From Rhodanobacter sp. (GTDB lineage: Bacteria; Pseudomonadota; Gammaproteobacteria; Xanthomonadales; Rhodanobacteraceae): a DNA stretch of 64,000 nucleotides. The stretch lies in assembly GCA_024711345.1 (NCBI GenBank), contig JANJTA010000012.1, positions 1 to 64,000 of the forward strand, given 5' to 3'. Shown piece after piece: positions 16,510 through 27,276 of the stretch. The notes under the pieces are model-generated. The model worked only from the letters and a program-made list of their open reading frames with translations, was not told the origin of the DNA and ran no database searches. Both the position numbers and the translations under genes were made by a program. Each line of letters begins with the position of its first letter. Positions within the stretch are counted from its first letter, which is position 1.

Positions 16510-17613
16510 ATGATCTTTGAAACCATCGCCAACACGGGTCACGAAGAAGTCGTCTTCTGCCACAACAAGGACGCCGGCCTGAAGGCCATCATCGCGATCC
16601 ACAACACGGTGCTGGGCCCCGCGCTCGGCGGTCTGCGCATGTGGCCGTACAAGACCGAGCAGGAGGCGCTGAACGACGTGCTGCGCCTGTCGCGCGGCAT
16701 GACCTTCAAGAACGCCGTGGCCGGCCTGAACCTGGGCGGCGGCAAGGCGGTGATCATCGGCGACCCGAGCAAGAACAAGTCCGAGGCGCTGTTCCGCGCG
16801 TTCGGCCGCTTCGTCAACTCGTTGAACGGCCGCTACATCACCGCCGAGGACGTCGGCATCGACGTCAACGACATGGAATACGTGTTCCGCGAGACCGAGT
16901 ACGTCACCGGCGTGCACCAGGTGCACGGCGGCTCGGGCGACCCGTCGCCGTTCACCGCCTACGGCTCGCTGCAGGGCCTGATGGCCGCGCTGCAGTTCAA
17001 GCACGGCAACGAGGACGTGGGCAAGTACAGCTACGCCGTGCAGGGCGCCGGCCACGTCGGCGGCGAGTTCATCAAGCTGCTGCGCGAGCAGGGTGCCAAG
17101 GTGTTCGTCACCGACATCAACAAGGAAGCGGTGCAGCGCTGCGTGGACGAGCTGGGCTGCGAGGCGGTGGGCCTGGACGAGATCTACGACGTCGACGCCG
17201 ACGTGTACTCGCCGTGCGCGCTGGGCGGCACGCTGAACGAGCAGACCATCGACCGCATCAAGGCCAAGATCATCTGCGGCCCGGCCAACAACCAGCTGGC
17301 CACCGACGCGATCGGCGACGAGCTGAACCGCCGCGGCGTGCTGTACGCGCCGGACTACGCGGTGAACGCCGGCGGCGTGATGAACGTGTCGCTGGAGATC
17401 GACGGCTACAACCGCGAGCGCGCGATGCGCATGATGCGCACGATCTACTACAACCTGGGCCGCATCTTCGAGATCTCCAAGACCGAGAACATTCCCACCT
17501 ACAAGGCGGCCGACCGCCTCGCCGAGGAGCGCATCAGCGCGATCGGCAAGCTGAAGCTGTCGCATATGGGCAATGGCGGGACCCGCTTCCAGGGCCGCAT
17601 GCGCGGCCAGTAA
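16510..17613 (+). CDS. leucine dehydrogenase (Glu/Leu/Phe/Val dehydrogenase family)
   Basis: A 367-residue NAD-dependent oxidative deaminase, the first step of branched-chain amino acid breakdown. Family marks are [12 protein letters not shown], the catalytic-lysine region [38 protein letters not shown], and the NAD-binding [11 protein letters not shown]. The start at 16510 gives the canonical N terminus ([16 protein letters not shown]) with GGAG about ten bases upstream; an ATG at 16471 would add 13 residues. Length matches the leucine dehydrogenase family. A GC-rich hairpin follows. Isovaleryl-CoA dehydrogenase lies 1.8 kb downstream, in line with leucine catabolism. Confidence 0.92.
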   Translation: MIFETIANTGHEEVVFCHNKDAGLKAIIAIHNTVLGPALGGLRMWPYKTEQEALNDVLRLSRGMTFKNAVAGLNLGGGKAVIIGDPSKNKSEALFRAFGRFVNSLNGRYITAEDVGIDVNDMEYVFRETEYVTGVHQVHGGSGDPSPFTAYGSLQGLMAALQFKHGNEDVGKYSYAVQGAGHVGGEFIKLLREQGAKVFVTDINKEAVQRCVDELGCEAVGLDEIYDVDADVYSPCALGGTLNEQTIDRIKAKIICGPANNQLATDAIGDELNRRGVLYAPDYAVNAGGVMNVSLEIDGYNRERAMRMMRTIYYNLGRIFEISKTENIPTYKAADRLAEERISAIGKLKLSHMGNGGTRFQGRMRGQ

Positions 17614-17626
17614 GCTTCGCCGGTAC

Positions 17627-17651
17627 GGGCAGGCCGGTTTTCGGCCTGCCC
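17627..17651 (+). terminator. hairpin terminator after leucine dehydrogenase
   Basis: GGGCAGGCCG-GTTTT-CGGCCTGCCC is a perfect 10-base stem just 14 bases after the stop codon, followed by CGGTTTC. The U-run is short, so termination strength is uncertain. Confidence 0.6.
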
Positions 17652-17736
17652 CGGTTTCAACCAGGGCCTGCCGCCACCCGCGGCGGGCCTTTGCTTGTGC
17701 GGGGCGTTGATCGAATAATCAGCCGCAGGAGAGGGG

Positions 17737-19302
17737 GTGCCAGAGGTGCGCAGGATGATGATCTGGCTGGGTTGGGGTCTGTTCGCGCTGGTGGGGCTGG
17801 TGGTCAGCGGGCTGTTGCTGGCCGACCGCCTGACTCCGCGCGCCAGCGGCGCGCCGGGCATGGCCTTGCCGCTGCAGCCGGCACAAACCCCGATCGACCG
17901 CGAACTGGCCCCGTACCTGGCCGCGCATCCCGGCAAGACCGCGGCGACCCTGCTGCCCGACGGGCTGGACGCGTTCGCCGCGCGCGCCGCTTCCGCGCGC
18001 CTCGCCGGGCGCAGCCTCGACCTGCAGTACTACATGTGGCACGACGACCTGGTCGGCCATCTGCTGGCGCGCGAGGTGTACGCCGCCGCCGAGCGCGGCG
18101 TGCGCGTGCGCCTGCTGCTGGACGACATCAACACCAAGGGGCTGGACCCGGCGCTGCTGGCGCTGGATGCGCACCCGAACATCGAGGTGCGGCTGTACAA
18201 CCCGTTCCGCAATCGCGATGGCGTGCGGCGCCTGCTGGAGATAGTGCAGCGCTTCTTCAGCGTCAACCACCGCATGCACAACAAGGCGTGGATCGCCGAC
18301 GGCCGGGTCGCCCTGGTCGGCGGCCGCAACATCGGCAACGAGTATTTCGACGCCGACCAGCGCGTGAACTTCCGCGACCTCGACATGTTGCTGCTCGGCC
18401 CGGCGGTGGCCGACGCCAGCGCCATCTTCGACGACTTCTGGAACTCCAGCGCGGCCGTACCGATCGAGGCGCTGAACCCGCAGACGCCGGAGAACCTGCA
18501 CAAACTGGTGGTGGCGCTCGCCCACGAGTGCACCGACGCCACTGCGCAGGTCTACCTGGACCGGGTCGCCGCCTCGCCTTCGGCGCAACGCCTGGCCAAC
18601 CACGAACTGTCACCGCACTGGATCGCGAACATCACGGTGGCCTCCGATCCGCCGCTGAAGACGAAAAGCGCCGACCGCCGCGACTGGCTGCAGCCGCGGC
18701 TGGCCGCGCACCTGGGTGGCGTGCACAGCGAGGTGCTGCTGATCTCGCCCTACTTCGTTCCCGGCCGGCAGGGCACGGCGACCCTGCTCGGCCTGGTGCG
18801 CGGCGGCAGCCGCGTCGGCGTGATCACCAACTCGCTGGCCGCCAACGACGTGCCCGCCGTGCACAGCGGCTACGAGCGCTACCGCAGCCAGCTGCTGAAC
18901 GGCGGCGTGAGCCTGTTCGAAATCCGCCGCCATGGCCTGGTCGCCACCCACGGCCTGTTCGGCAGCAGCGGCGCCAGCCTGCACACCAAGGCGTTCGTGA
19001 TCGACGGCGCGCGCGGCTTCGTCGGCTCGTTCAACCTCGACCCGCGCTCGGCCAACCTCAATACCGAAATGGGCGTGCTGTTCGACGACCCCGGCCTGGC
19101 CCACGATCTGCGCCAGGAATACCTGCGGCTGGCCATGCCGGAGCTGAGCTATCAGCTGCGCCGCGGCGCGAACGGCTCGCCGCAATGGCTGGACCGCAGC
19201 GTGCAGCCGCCCGCGGTGCTCGACCACGAGCCCGACGCCGGCTGGTGGCTGCGCACGGTTACCCGCGCGATCAGCTGGCTGCCGATCGAATCGCAGCTGT
19301 AG
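17737..19302 (+). CDS. phospholipase D family protein (cardiolipin synthase-like)
   Basis: A 521-residue protein with an N-terminal membrane anchor ([19 protein letters not shown]) and two HKD active-site motifs: [18 protein letters not shown] around residue 185 and [20 protein letters not shown] around residue 418. The arrangement matches ClsC/YmdC-like phosphatidyltransferases or related phospholipase D proteins acting on membrane phospholipids. The start is the GTG at 17737, five bases after AGGAG; an ATG at 17755 after GAGG is nearly as good and starts right at the membrane segment. There is no partner gene of the ymdB type next to it. Confidence 0.85.
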   Translation: MPEVRRMMIWLGWGLFALVGLVVSGLLLADRLTPRASGAPGMALPLQPAQTPIDRELAPYLAAHPGKTAATLLPDGLDAFAARAASARLAGRSLDLQYYMWHDDLVGHLLAREVYAAAERGVRVRLLLDDINTKGLDPALLALDAHPNIEVRLYNPFRNRDGVRRLLEIVQRFFSVNHRMHNKAWIADGRVALVGGRNIGNEYFDADQRVNFRDLDMLLLGPAVADASAIFDDFWNSSAAVPIEALNPQTPENLHKLVVALAHECTDATAQVYLDRVAASPSAQRLANHELSPHWIANITVASDPPLKTKSADRRDWLQPRLAAHLGGVHSEVLLISPYFVPGRQGTATLLGLVRGGSRVGVITNSLAANDVPAVHSGYERYRSQLLNGGVSLFEIRRHGLVATHGLFGSSGASLHTKAFVIDGARGFVGSFNLDPRSANLNTEMGVLFDDPGLAHDLRQEYLRLAMPELSYQLRRGANGSPQWLDRSVQPPAVLDHEPDAGWWLRTVTRAISWLPIESQL

Positions 19303-19370
19303 CGCGTCGCGCGGCCGGCGCCGTACAGCCGCATGCGCTAAAATCGCGTTCTGCCCCCATGGAGTTCGCC

Positions 19371-20528
19371 ATGCGTCCGTTTCCGCTCGGAGAAGACATC
19401 GACCTGCTGCGCGAATCCGTGCATGCCTTCGCCGAAAAGGAGATCGCCCCGCGCGCCGACCGCATCGACCGCGACAACCTGTTTCCGGCCGACCTGTGGC
19501 GCAAGTTCGGCGAAATGGGCCTGCTCGGGGTGACCGTTCCCGAAACCTACGGCGGCAGCGGCATGGGCTTTCTGGCGCACATGGTGGCGATGGAGGAGAT
19601 CTCGCGCGCATCCGGCTCGGTGGGCCTGTCCTACGGCGCGCACTCCAACCTTTGCCTCAACAACATCCACCACAACGGCAACGAGGCGCAGCGCCGCAAG
19701 TACCTGCCGAAACTGTGCAGCGGCGAACACGTCGGCGCACTGGCGATGAGCGAGCCGGGCGCCGGCTCCGACGTGGTCGGCTCGATGGGCTGCAAGGCCG
19801 AGCTGCATGGCGACACCTGGGTCGCCAACGGCAACAAGATGTGGATCACCAACGGCCCTGACGCCGACGTGCTGCTGGTCTACATGCGCACCGCGCCGCG
19901 CCCGGCCGGCAGTCGCTGCATGACCGCCTTCATCATCGAGAAGGGCATGAAGGGCTTCTCCACCGCGCAGAAGCTGGACAAGCTCGGCATGCGCGGCTCC
20001 AACACCTGCGAGCTGGTGTTCGAGAATTGCGAGATCCCGGCCGAGAACGTCGTCGGCGAGGTGAACGAGGGCGTGCGCGTGCTGATGAGCGGCCTGGACA
20101 CCGAGCGGCTGGTGCTGTCCGGCGGCCCGATCGGCCTGATGCAGGCGGCGCTGGACCTTACCCTGCCCTACGTGCGCGAGCGCAAGCAGTTCAACGCGCC
20201 GATCGGTACCTTCGAGATCATGCAGGCCAAGGTCGCCGACATGTACACCGCGCTGCAGTCTTCGCGCGGCTTTGCCTACATGGTCGCGCAGCAGTTCGAC
20301 GCCGGCGTGAAGTCGCGCATCGATCCGGCCGCCTGTCTGCTCAATGCCTCGGTCAACGCGGTGAAGGTCGCGCTGGAGGCGATCCAGTCGCTGGGCGGCA
20401 ACGGCTACATCAACGAGTTCCCCGCTGGCCGCCTGTTGCGCGACGCCAAGCTGTACGAGATCGGCGCGGGTACCAACGAGATCCGCCGCATGCTGATCGG
20501 CCGCGAGCTGTTCCACGGCAAGGCGTGA
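19371..20528 (+). CDS. ivd: isovaleryl-CoA dehydrogenase
   Basis: A 385-residue acyl-CoA dehydrogenase. It has the FAD signatures [17 protein letters not shown] and [12 protein letters not shown] and the C-terminal pattern [16 protein letters not shown]...[20 protein letters not shown]. The ERLVLSGGP segment, with Glu at the position known for isovaleryl-CoA dehydrogenase, together with length and start ([15 protein letters not shown]), indicates the leucine-pathway enzyme that makes 3-methylcrotonyl-CoA. GGAG six bases before 19371 decides the start over an ATG at 19359. A strong bidirectional terminator follows. The MCC beta subunit and thiolase of the same pathway lie downstream, interrupted by a converging autotransporter gene. 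Confidence 0.93.
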   Translation: MRPFPLGEDIDLLRESVHAFAEKEIAPRADRIDRDNLFPADLWRKFGEMGLLGVTVPETYGGSGMGFLAHMVAMEEISRASGSVGLSYGAHSNLCLNNIHHNGNEAQRRKYLPKLCSGEHVGALAMSEPGAGSDVVGSMGCKAELHGDTWVANGNKMWITNGPDADVLLVYMRTAPRPAGSRCMTAFIIEKGMKGFSTAQKLDKLGMRGSNTCELVFENCEIPAENVVGEVNEGVRVLMSGLDTERLVLSGGPIGLMQAALDLTLPYVRERKQFNAPIGTFEIMQAKVADMYTALQSSRGFAYMVAQQFDAGVKSRIDPAACLLNASVNAVKVALEAIQSLGGNGYINEFPAGRLLRDAKLYEIGAGTNEIRRMLIGRELFHGKA

Positions 20529-20541
20529 TTCCACCATGCAA

Positions 20542-20574
20542 AAAAAAAGCCCGCGTCATGCGGGCTTTTTTTTT
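20542..20574. terminator. bidirectional terminator between ivd and the autotransporter
   Basis: AAAAAAAAGCCCGC-GTCAT-GCGGGCTTTTTTTT is a perfect stem with A- and T-runs on both sides, sitting between two converging genes, so it can serve both. Confidence 0.92.
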
Positions 20575-20589
20575 GCTTGCTCCAAGCGC

Positions 20590-23433
20590 TCAGAACGCCC
20601 AGCTGAAACTGGCGCTGGCCATCTGGGCCTGCCGGCCCTGGCCCAGGTAACGGTCGTAGCCGAACTGCAGGCTGGCGCGTGGCATCATCTTCCAGTCCAG
20701 CGTGGCGCCGAGCATGCCGCCGTAACGCGCCAGGCCGATACCGCCCACCGGGGCGAACTGGTTGATGCCGCTGAAGCTGGCATCGAATGTCTCGCCGCGC
20801 AGGCCGAATGACTGCTGCCACAGCATGCGCCCCTGCAGGCTGAGGCTCCCGCCCCTGGCCAGCGTCCATTCGCGGCTGGCACGCAGGCCCGCGCCGGCCT
20901 GCCAGCGCGCCGTGCTCTGCGCACCCGACTTCAGGCCAAAGCCGTAGGCGCCCAGCTCGTCGAAACCATCCCGCCGGATCTGCGCGTATTGCAGGTTCAC
21001 GTATGGGGTGAGCTGCGCGGGGCCCCAGGCGAAGCGGTAGCCGCTTTCGCCATAGGCCACGCCGTAGCGGCCATGGACGTCGCTGCTGACCCCGGCGAAC
21101 TGCTCGCCCAATTGCAATTGACGGCGCATCGTCTCGCGGTAGTCGCCGATGCCGAAGCGGCCCATGGTGTACCAGGAGCCGTGGACCGCGCCGCCGTACA
21201 GCATGCCTTCCAGCGCGCGGCTGCGGCCCTGGTCCGCGCTTTCGGCCAGCCGTCCCAGCCCCTGGCTCTGGCTCAGCGCATAGCCGGCGAAGCCGTTGCT
21301 GCCGACACGCAAGTCCTGTCCCACCAGCGCACCGCTGAGGTCGTAGCCGACGTGCCCATAGCCGCTGCGCGACATGCCGCCGTGGTAACCCAGGCCCTGC
21401 GTCCAGGCACCGGCCTGCGGCGCATCGAGCAGGCTGTCGAAACGGTCGGACAGCGCCCGCGTACCCGCGTCGATCGCCTCGAAGGTCATCGCCGCGCTGG
21501 CGGCGTGCAACTGGCCGGAAAGACTTTCCAGCGAATGTTGCGCCGCAGCCAGTGAGGCCGATTGCTGCAGGCTGGCAGCACCGGCGACAAATGCCGTCGC
21601 CACCGGCGTGGCGCCCGTGGCAGCCGTACCGGAGCCGAGCTGGGCATTGATCAGCCCGAACGCGCCGTCCACCCGCTGCGCAGCGCCATACGAAGCGGCG
21701 GTGTATGTCATGCCCTGCACCGCCGTGGCCTGTACCTGGGTCACGTCGAGCCACGCACTGCTGGCATCGTAGTTGAGCGTGGCATCGAGCAGGACGACGT
21801 TGCTCGCCTTGTTCAAGGCGCTGAACGTACCGCTCAATCCGCCGCCCGCACTGAGCACATTGGTATGCGAATTGGCGACGTAACCCGGGTTGGTGCCGAT
21901 CACGTAGAGGTCGCCGCCGGCGAGGCTGGCCGTGCCGGTGATCCGCAGCGACGAGCCCAGCGATACCGCCAGTCGGCCATTGCCCTGCTGCACGTAGTTG
22001 CCGTTCACGACGACGTCGCTGCCGACGGCAATGCCGCTGATCCCAAGTACTCCGGCATTAGTGACATCACCGAGGATGGTCTGTGCGCCGGCCAGCGTGC
22101 CGGCTGCCCCGATGCTGACGCTCCCGGCCAATGACTTGGCGTTCAACGTGCCGCCCTGCACCTGGGTCAGGCCGGTGTAGCTCGCCGGCTGAATGAGATT
22201 GAGCGTGCCGCTGCCCTGCTTGATCAGGCCGCCTGCACCACTGATCGGATTGCTCCAGTTGGAAGTGCCGCTGAAGTTCACCGTGACGTCGCCCCAGTCG
22301 AACTTCATCGGCCCGTTCACCGCGCGCCCTACGTTCAATTCGCCGTAGCCGAACACCGGGTCGGGACCGGTGGCGCCGAGATCATCCGCCGTGCCGAGCA
22401 GCGTCTGCCGCACCAGGTCATTGCTGAAGTACGGGAAGGCCTGCCATACCAGTGCGGCCGCGCCGGAAACTTCCGGCGCCGCGAACGAGGTACCGCTGAC
22501 CACCCAGTAGGTCGGACTGACACCGACGACCGCGTCCTTGTCGCTGACGATCACGTCGCCCGGCGCGGCAAGGCAATAGGTCATCGCCCTGCCGCAGGCG
22601 TTCGAGTAACTCGCCAGTTGGGTCGGGTGATTGCTGTCGACCGCCACCGCGACCAGCCAGCCCGACGCCAGTTGCGGCGCCAGGCTGGGCAGGCTGGCGA
22701 TGTCGCTGGGGTCGCTGCGCGATTCGTTGCCGGCTGCAAACACCACCAGGCCGCCGTGCTGCAGCACGAACGGTTCATAAGCCTGGGCAAAAGCCTGGTT
22801 GATCGAGGCATCGGCGGTGTTCCAGTAGATGCCGCCCCAGGAGTTGTTCATCACCTGCACGCCGGCTTTGATCAGATCCGGGTTGAGAGTCTGCGCGAAG
22901 AAAGCCGCATCGGCGGCGGTCACCGCATTGCCCTGGCCCGAGCCGTCGTCCTTCGGTTCGACATCACTGATGATGCGGGCCGAGACCAGGCTGGCGCCGG
23001 GCGCGATGCCGCCGGGAAACTTGTCGAACGCCTTGCCGGCAGCGATCTGCGAGACCCAGGTGCCGTGGCCGACCACGTCGTCGATCGCGGTGTTGTTGGT
23101 AGCCGGATCGACGTAGATCAATTCCTGCTTGACCCGTCCAGTCAGCGCCGGATGGTTGCGCATGATGCCGCTGTCGACCACGCCGATGGTCACGCCGGCA
23201 CCGGTATAGCCCAGGCTGTGCGCGGCATCGGCGTTGGTGAGCGTCAACTGGGCATCCAGTGGCGGCTGGTTGGTCGGGGTGGTCGGCGGCGGCGGCGACG
23301 AACTCGGTATCGACGGCGGCGACGTCGGCCTGACGTTGCCGTTGCCACCTCCGCCGCAGGCACTCAGCCCCAGTGCCATGGCCACCAGCCAGGCCACGTC
23401 GCGACGCCGCCAACCCGAGTCGAGCATTTTCAT
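20590..23433 (-). CDS. autotransporter subtilisin-like serine protease with lipobox
   Basis: A 947-residue type V secreted protease. A signal segment ends in LGLSAC followed by a glycine run (Cys 26), so it is probably lipidated. A Pro/Ser linker precedes an S8 protease domain with Asp 87 (GVVDSGI), His 123 (VGHGTW), Asn 236 (AAGNES) and Ser 315 (SGTSFAAP). A passenger region with an autotransporter-associated repeat (QVQGGTLNAKSL) follows, and the C-terminal 270 residues form an autotransporter beta-barrel ending in ASFSWAF. The start at 23433 has AGGGGGACGA upstream. NalP of Neisseria has the same lipoprotein/S8/barrel plan. It is transcribed convergently to ivd and divergently from the thiolase gene. 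Confidence 0.93.
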   Translation of the reverse strand: MKMLDSGWRRRDVAWLVAMALGLSACGGGGNGNVRPTSPPSIPSSSPPPPTTPTNQPPLDAQLTLTNADAAHSLGYTGAGVTIGVVDSGIMRNHPALTGRVKQELIYVDPATNNTAIDDVVGHGTWVSQIAAGKAFDKFPGGIAPGASLVSARIISDVEPKDDGSGQGNAVTAADAAFFAQTLNPDLIKAGVQVMNNSWGGIYWNTADASINQAFAQAYEPFVLQHGGLVVFAAGNESRSDPSDIASLPSLAPQLASGWLVAVAVDSNHPTQLASYSNACGRAMTYCLAAPGDVIVSDKDAVVGVSPTYWVVSGTSFAAPEVSGAAALVWQAFPYFSNDLVRQTLLGTADDLGATGPDPVFGYGELNVGRAVNGPMKFDWGDVTVNFSGTSNWSNPISGAGGLIKQGSGTLNLIQPASYTGLTQVQGGTLNAKSLAGSVSIGAAGTLAGAQTILGDVTNAGVLGISGIAVGSDVVVNGNYVQQGNGRLAVSLGSSLRITGTASLAGGDLYVIGTNPGYVANSHTNVLSAGGGLSGTFSALNKASNVVLLDATLNYDASSAWLDVTQVQATAVQGMTYTAASYGAAQRVDGAFGLINAQLGSGTAATGATPVATAFVAGAASLQQSASLAAAQHSLESLSGQLHAASAAMTFEAIDAGTRALSDRFDSLLDAPQAGAWTQGLGYHGGMSRSGYGHVGYDLSGALVGQDLRVGSNGFAGYALSQSQGLGRLAESADQGRSRALEGMLYGGAVHGSWYTMGRFGIGDYRETMRRQLQLGEQFAGVSSDVHGRYGVAYGESGYRFAWGPAQLTPYVNLQYAQIRRDGFDELGAYGFGLKSGAQSTARWQAGAGLRASREWTLARGGSLSLQGRMLWQQSFGLRGETFDASFSGINQFAPVGGIGLARYGGMLGATLDWKMMPRASLQFGYDRYLGQGRQAQMASASFSWAF

Positions 23434-23568
23434 TCGTCCCCCTGACCACACCATCCGATCCCATGCCGCGACGGCATGCGCCGACCGCTTGCCCCGACGC
23501 GCATCTTGGCACAACGAAAACCCAATGAAACCGGCGCAAATCCAGGCGTCGCAAGGACTTGCGGTTGT

Positions 23569-23598
23569 TTGCCGAGATTTGCAGCGGGCTGCGATAAT
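23569..23598 (+). promoter_or_regulatory. sigma-70-type promoter candidate for the thiolase gene
   Basis: TTGCCG (23569-23574), an 18-base spacer, then GATAAT (23593-23598), about 56 bases before the thiolase ATG. This is a motif match only. Confidence 0.4.
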
Positions 23599-23654
23599 TG
23601 CGCAGTTGTCTGTCAGGCGTTCGCGCCCCTCAAGTCTTGCAAGCGGAGTTCTCC

Positions 23655-24839
23655 ATGTCGGATGTCAACGTCGTCATCGTCGGTGCCAAGCGCACCGCCA
23701 TCGGCTCGTTCCTCGGCCAGTTCACCGGCGTGCCCTCCCCGAAGCTCGGCGCCGTCGCGATCCGCGCCGCGCTGGAGCAGTCGGGCGTGGCACCGGCCGA
23801 GGTCAGCGAGGTGATCATGGGCTGCGTGCTGTCGGCCAACCTCGGCCAGGCGCCCGCACGCCAGGCCTCGCTGGGCGCCGATCTGCCGGCCGGCACCGGC
23901 TGCACGACCATCAACAAGGTGTGCGGCTCGGGCATGAAGGCGATCATGCTGGGCCACGACCTGATCAGGGCCGGCTCGGCAAGCGTGGTGGTCGCCGGCG
24001 GCATGGAGTCGATGACCAATGCGCCGCACATGGTGCAGGCGCGCACCGGCATCCGCTACGGCGACGGAACGCTGGTCGATCACATGGCCTGGGACGGTCT
24101 GACCAACCCGTATGACGGCAAGGCAATGGGCGTGTTCGGCGAACTGTGCGCCGACAAGTACCACTTCACCCGCGAGCAGCAGGATGCGTTCGCCATCGAG
24201 TCGGTCAACCGCGCCAAGGCGGCGCAGCAGAATGGCGGCTTCGCCGACGAGATCGCGCCGGTGACGGTGAGCGGCCGCAAGGGTGACGTGGTGGTCGACA
24301 CCGACGAGCAGCCCGGCCGCTCCGACGTGGCCAAGGTCCCCTCGCTGAAGCCGGCCTTCCGCAAGGAGAACGGCACGATCACCGCGGCCAGTTCCTCCAG
24401 CATCTCCGACGGCGCTGCGGCAGTGGTGCTGCTTTCCGCCGACGACGCCGCCAAACGCGGCCTCAAGCCGCTGGCGCGCATCGTGGCGCATGCCACCCAT
24501 TCGCAGGAGCCGGAGTGGTTTACCACCGCGCCGGTGGGTGCGATCCAGAAGGTGCTGGACAAGGCCGGCTGGAAAGTCGGCGACGTCGACCTGTTCGAGA
24601 TCAACGAAGCATTCGCGGTGGTGGCGATGACGCCGATGAAGGAACTCGGCATTCCCCACGACAAGCTCAACGTCAATGGCGGTGCCTGTGCGCTCGGCCA
24701 TCCGATCGGCGCCAGCGGCGCGCGTCTGGTGGTGACCCTGCTGAACGCGCTGAAAACGCGTGGCCTGAAGCGCGGCGTCGCCTCACTGTGCATCGGCGGC
24801 GGCGAGGCGACGGCGATTGCGGTGGAATGCATCGGCTGA
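23655..24839 (+). CDS. acetyl-CoA C-acetyltransferase (thiolase)
   Basis: A 394-residue thiolase of the biosynthetic/acetoacetyl-CoA type. The acyl-accepting Cys 90 is in NKVCGSGMKA, the catalytic His is in GGACALGHPIGASG (about 350), and the second Cys is in SLCIGGGEA (about 380). GGAG six bases before 23655 supports the start. It condenses or cleaves acetoacetyl-CoA, the last step of leucine breakdown after HMG-CoA lyase and CoA transfer, or feeds ketone/PHB synthesis. It lies in the same orientation as the MCC beta subunit gene, with a small lipoprotein gene between them. Confidence 0.92.
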   Translation: MSDVNVVIVGAKRTAIGSFLGQFTGVPSPKLGAVAIRAALEQSGVAPAEVSEVIMGCVLSANLGQAPARQASLGADLPAGTGCTTINKVCGSGMKAIMLGHDLIRAGSASVVVAGGMESMTNAPHMVQARTGIRYGDGTLVDHMAWDGLTNPYDGKAMGVFGELCADKYHFTREQQDAFAIESVNRAKAAQQNGGFADEIAPVTVSGRKGDVVVDTDEQPGRSDVAKVPSLKPAFRKENGTITAASSSSISDGAAAVVLLSADDAAKRGLKPLARIVAHATHSQEPEWFTTAPVGAIQKVLDKAGWKVGDVDLFEINEAFAVVAMTPMKELGIPHDKLNVNGGACALGHPIGASGARLVVTLLNALKTRGLKRGVASLCIGGGEATAIAVECIG

Positions 24840-25003
24840 CGTGCGCCGCGTCGCCAATGACCGACGCGTGATATTCAGATGACGGCCGGATAAATCGGTT
24901 TTTAATACGCACTGAAGCTCCCCACATAAAGATGTGGCGCAACTACCGCGAAAGCGCTATTAATACACGGCCAAACGGCATTCCACGGCAAAGGAGATCC
25001 ACC

Positions 25004-25411
25004 ATGAAGTTTACGCGTACCCTACTCGCCGCCGCGCTCGTCGCGCTGTTGGCGGCATGCAGCAACGGCGCGCAGGATTCCGCGCAAGACGCCCAGAAGT
25101 CGGCCGACACCGCCCAGCAAGCTGCCGACACCGCGCAGCAGGCTGCCGCGGCCACCCCGACCCCGGCGACCGAGCAGGCTGCAGACCAGGCCAAGACCGC
25201 TGCCGAGGCAGCTGGCCAGGCCGCCGACCAGGCTGCCCAGGCGGCCACGGCGGCTTCCGCCGCTCCGGCTGCGACTTCCACCAGTGCTGCTGACCAGGCC
25301 AAGGACGCCGCGGCCAACGCCGCCAACGCCGCCGACAAGGCTGCGGACGCTGCGAAGGACGCCGCCAGCAACGCCAAGGAAGCTGCCAAGGACGCCACCA
25401 AAGGTCACTGA
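25004..25411 (+). CDS. alanine-rich small lipoprotein
   Basis: A 135-residue protein. The signal peptide ends in a lipobox ([10 protein letters not shown], Cys 19). The mature part is low-complexity, almost entirely Ala, Gln, Asp and Lys in short heptad-like repeats ([15 protein letters not shown], then [18 protein letters not shown]), as in LEA-like or alanine-zipper lipoproteins. AAGGAGATCCACC gives a strong start at 25004. A good terminator follows the gene, so it is probably its own transcription unit. The function is unknown; an envelope or stress role is a guess. Confidence 0.8.
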   Translation: MKFTRTLLAAALVALLAACSNGAQDSAQDAQKSADTAQQAADTAQQAAAATPTPATEQAADQAKTAAEAAGQAADQAAQAATAASAAPAATSTSAADQAKDAAANAANAADKAADAAKDAASNAKEAAKDATKGH

Positions 25412-25433
25412 CCTTTCCTGGTTGCCCAAGAAA

Positions 25434-25461
25434 ACGGCCGCCTCGCGCGGCCGTTTTTTTT
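25434..25461 (+). terminator. rho-independent terminator after the alanine-rich lipoprotein
   Basis: ACGGCCG-CCTCGCG-CGGCCGT followed by eight Ts, 22 bases after the stop codon. Confidence 0.88.
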
Positions 25462-25563
25462 GCCGACTGCCGGCCGCTGCGCCCGCCGATTTTGGCCGCC
25501 GGCCGGCGACCGTTATCATCCGTGGTTTGGCCTTGTTGGCAGCCCAACCGTGAGTCCGCATCC

Positions 25564-27171
25564 ATGAGCGTCATTGCTTCGCAGGTCGATCCGCGTTCCG
25601 CCGAGTTCCAGGCCAGCAGCAGCCAGCTGCGTGCCGTGGTGGAGGACCTGCAGCGCGAGCTGGCGCGCAGCGCGGAAGGCGGTGGCGCCAAGGCCCGCCA
25701 GAAGCACGTCGCCCGCGGCAAGCTGCTGCCGCGCGAGCGCATCCGTGCCTTGCTGGACCCCGGCTCGCCCTTCCTCGAGCTCTCGCCGCTGGCCGCCCAT
25801 GGCATGTACGACGACGCCGCGCCGGCCGCCGGCCTGATCACCGGCATCGGCCGGGTCAACGGCACCGAGATGGTAGTGGTCGCCAACGATGCCACGGTCA
25901 AGGGTGGCACCTACTTCCCGGTCACGGTGAAGAAGCACCTGCGCGCGCAGGAAGTGGCGCTGGAAAACAATCTGCCCTGCGTCTACCTGGTCGACTCCGG
26001 CGGCGCGTTCCTGCCGCTGCAGGACGAGGTATTCCCGGACAAGGAACATTTCGGGCGGATCTTCTACAACCAGGCGCGGATGTCCGCGCTCAACATCCCG
26101 CAGATCGCCGTGGTGATGGGCTCGTGCACCGCCGGCGGCGCGTACGTGCCGGCGATGAGCGACGAGACGATCATCGTGCGCGAGCAGGGCACCATCTTCC
26201 TTGGCGGCCCGCCGCTGGTGAAGGCCGCCACCGGCGAAGTGGTGGATGCCGAGACGCTGGGTGGTGCGGACGTCCATACGTCCATCTCCGGCGTAGCCGA
26301 CCACTACGCCGAGAACGACGCGCACGCGCTGTCGATCGCGCGCGACATCGTCGGCCACCTGAACCGCAGGAAGGACATGCCGCTGGCGCTGCGCGCACCG
26401 GTCGAGCCGAAATACCCGGCCGAGGAACTCTACGGGGTGATCCCGCAGGACACTCGTCGCCCGTTCGACATCCGCGAGGTGATCGCGCGCATCGTCGACG
26501 GCTCCGAGTTCCACGAGTTCAAGGCGCGCTACGGCAAGACCCTGGTGTGCGGCTTCGCGCACATCCACGGTTACCCGGTGGGCATCGTCGCCAACAACGG
26601 CATCCTGTTCGCCGAAAGCGCGCTCAAGGGCGCGCACTTCATCGAGCTGTGCAACCAGCGCAACGTGCCGCTGGTGTTTTTGCAGAACATCACCGGCTTC
26701 ATGGTCGGCCGGAAATACGAACAGGCGGGCATCGCCAAGGACGGCGCCAAGATGGTCACCGCGGTCGCCTGCTCGCATGTGCCGAAGTTCACCGTGGTGA
26801 TTGGCGGCAGCTTCGGCGCCGGCAACTACGCCATGTGCGGCCGCGCCTACGGCGCCCGCTTCCTGTGGATGTGGCCGAACGCGCGCATCAGCGTGATGGG
26901 TGGCGAGCAGGCCGCCAGCGTGCTGGCCACGGTCAAGCGCGACGGCATCGAGGCGCGCGGCGGCGAGTGGTCGGCGGACGAGGAAGCCGCCTTCAAGGCG
27001 CCGATCCGCGACCAGTACGAACGCCAGGGCCACCCCTACTACGCCAGCGCGCGGCTGTGGGACGACGGCATCATCGACCCGGTCGACACCCGCCGCGTGC
27101 TCGGCCTGGCGATCTCCGCCTCGCTCAACGCACCGATCGAACCGCAGCGCTACGGCGTGTTCCGCATGTGA
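25564..27171 (+). CDS. 3-methylcrotonyl-CoA carboxylase carboxyltransferase (beta) subunit
   Basis: A 535-residue acyl-CoA carboxylase carboxyltransferase. Length and patterns fit the MCC beta subunit ([94 protein letters not shown], and the [15 protein letters not shown] end). It carboxylates 3-methylcrotonyl-CoA in leucine degradation together with a biotin-carrying alpha subunit, which is not in this window. The start at 25564 begins the typical N terminus ([15 protein letters not shown]), although the ribosome site is weak. It is in line with ivd and thiolase. Confidence 0.92.
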   Translation: MSVIASQVDPRSAEFQASSSQLRAVVEDLQRELARSAEGGGAKARQKHVARGKLLPRERIRALLDPGSPFLELSPLAAHGMYDDAAPAAGLITGIGRVNGTEMVVVANDATVKGGTYFPVTVKKHLRAQEVALENNLPCVYLVDSGGAFLPLQDEVFPDKEHFGRIFYNQARMSALNIPQIAVVMGSCTAGGAYVPAMSDETIIVREQGTIFLGGPPLVKAATGEVVDAETLGGADVHTSISGVADHYAENDAHALSIARDIVGHLNRRKDMPLALRAPVEPKYPAEELYGVIPQDTRRPFDIREVIARIVDGSEFHEFKARYGKTLVCGFAHIHGYPVGIVANNGILFAESALKGAHFIELCNQRNVPLVFLQNITGFMVGRKYEQAGIAKDGAKMVTAVACSHVPKFTVVIGGSFGAGNYAMCGRAYGARFLWMWPNARISVMGGEQAASVLATVKRDGIEARGGEWSADEEAAFKAPIRDQYERQGHPYYASARLWDDGIIDPVDTRRVLGLAISASLNAPIEPQRYGVFRM

Positions 27172-27276
27172 GCGTTCGCCCCGTGCGCAACGATCGCACG
27201 GGACTGCCCGGCGACGATTCGCGACCGCCGCGCGCGCAATGCGTCGGCGCGGGACAGGCCTCGCGCGGCCGCCCCG

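Noticed and set aside
16641-19370. Very long plus-strand frame running into ivd
   Set aside because: The part before 19371 is an out-of-frame reading of leucine dehydrogenase and the phospholipase D gene; only the last 385 codons are a real protein.
24922-24937. CCACAT-AAAG-ATGTGG hairpin as a riboswitch before the alanine-rich lipoprotein
   Set aside because: It is only a 6-base stem with no conserved motif of a known riboswitch class; it may be chance.
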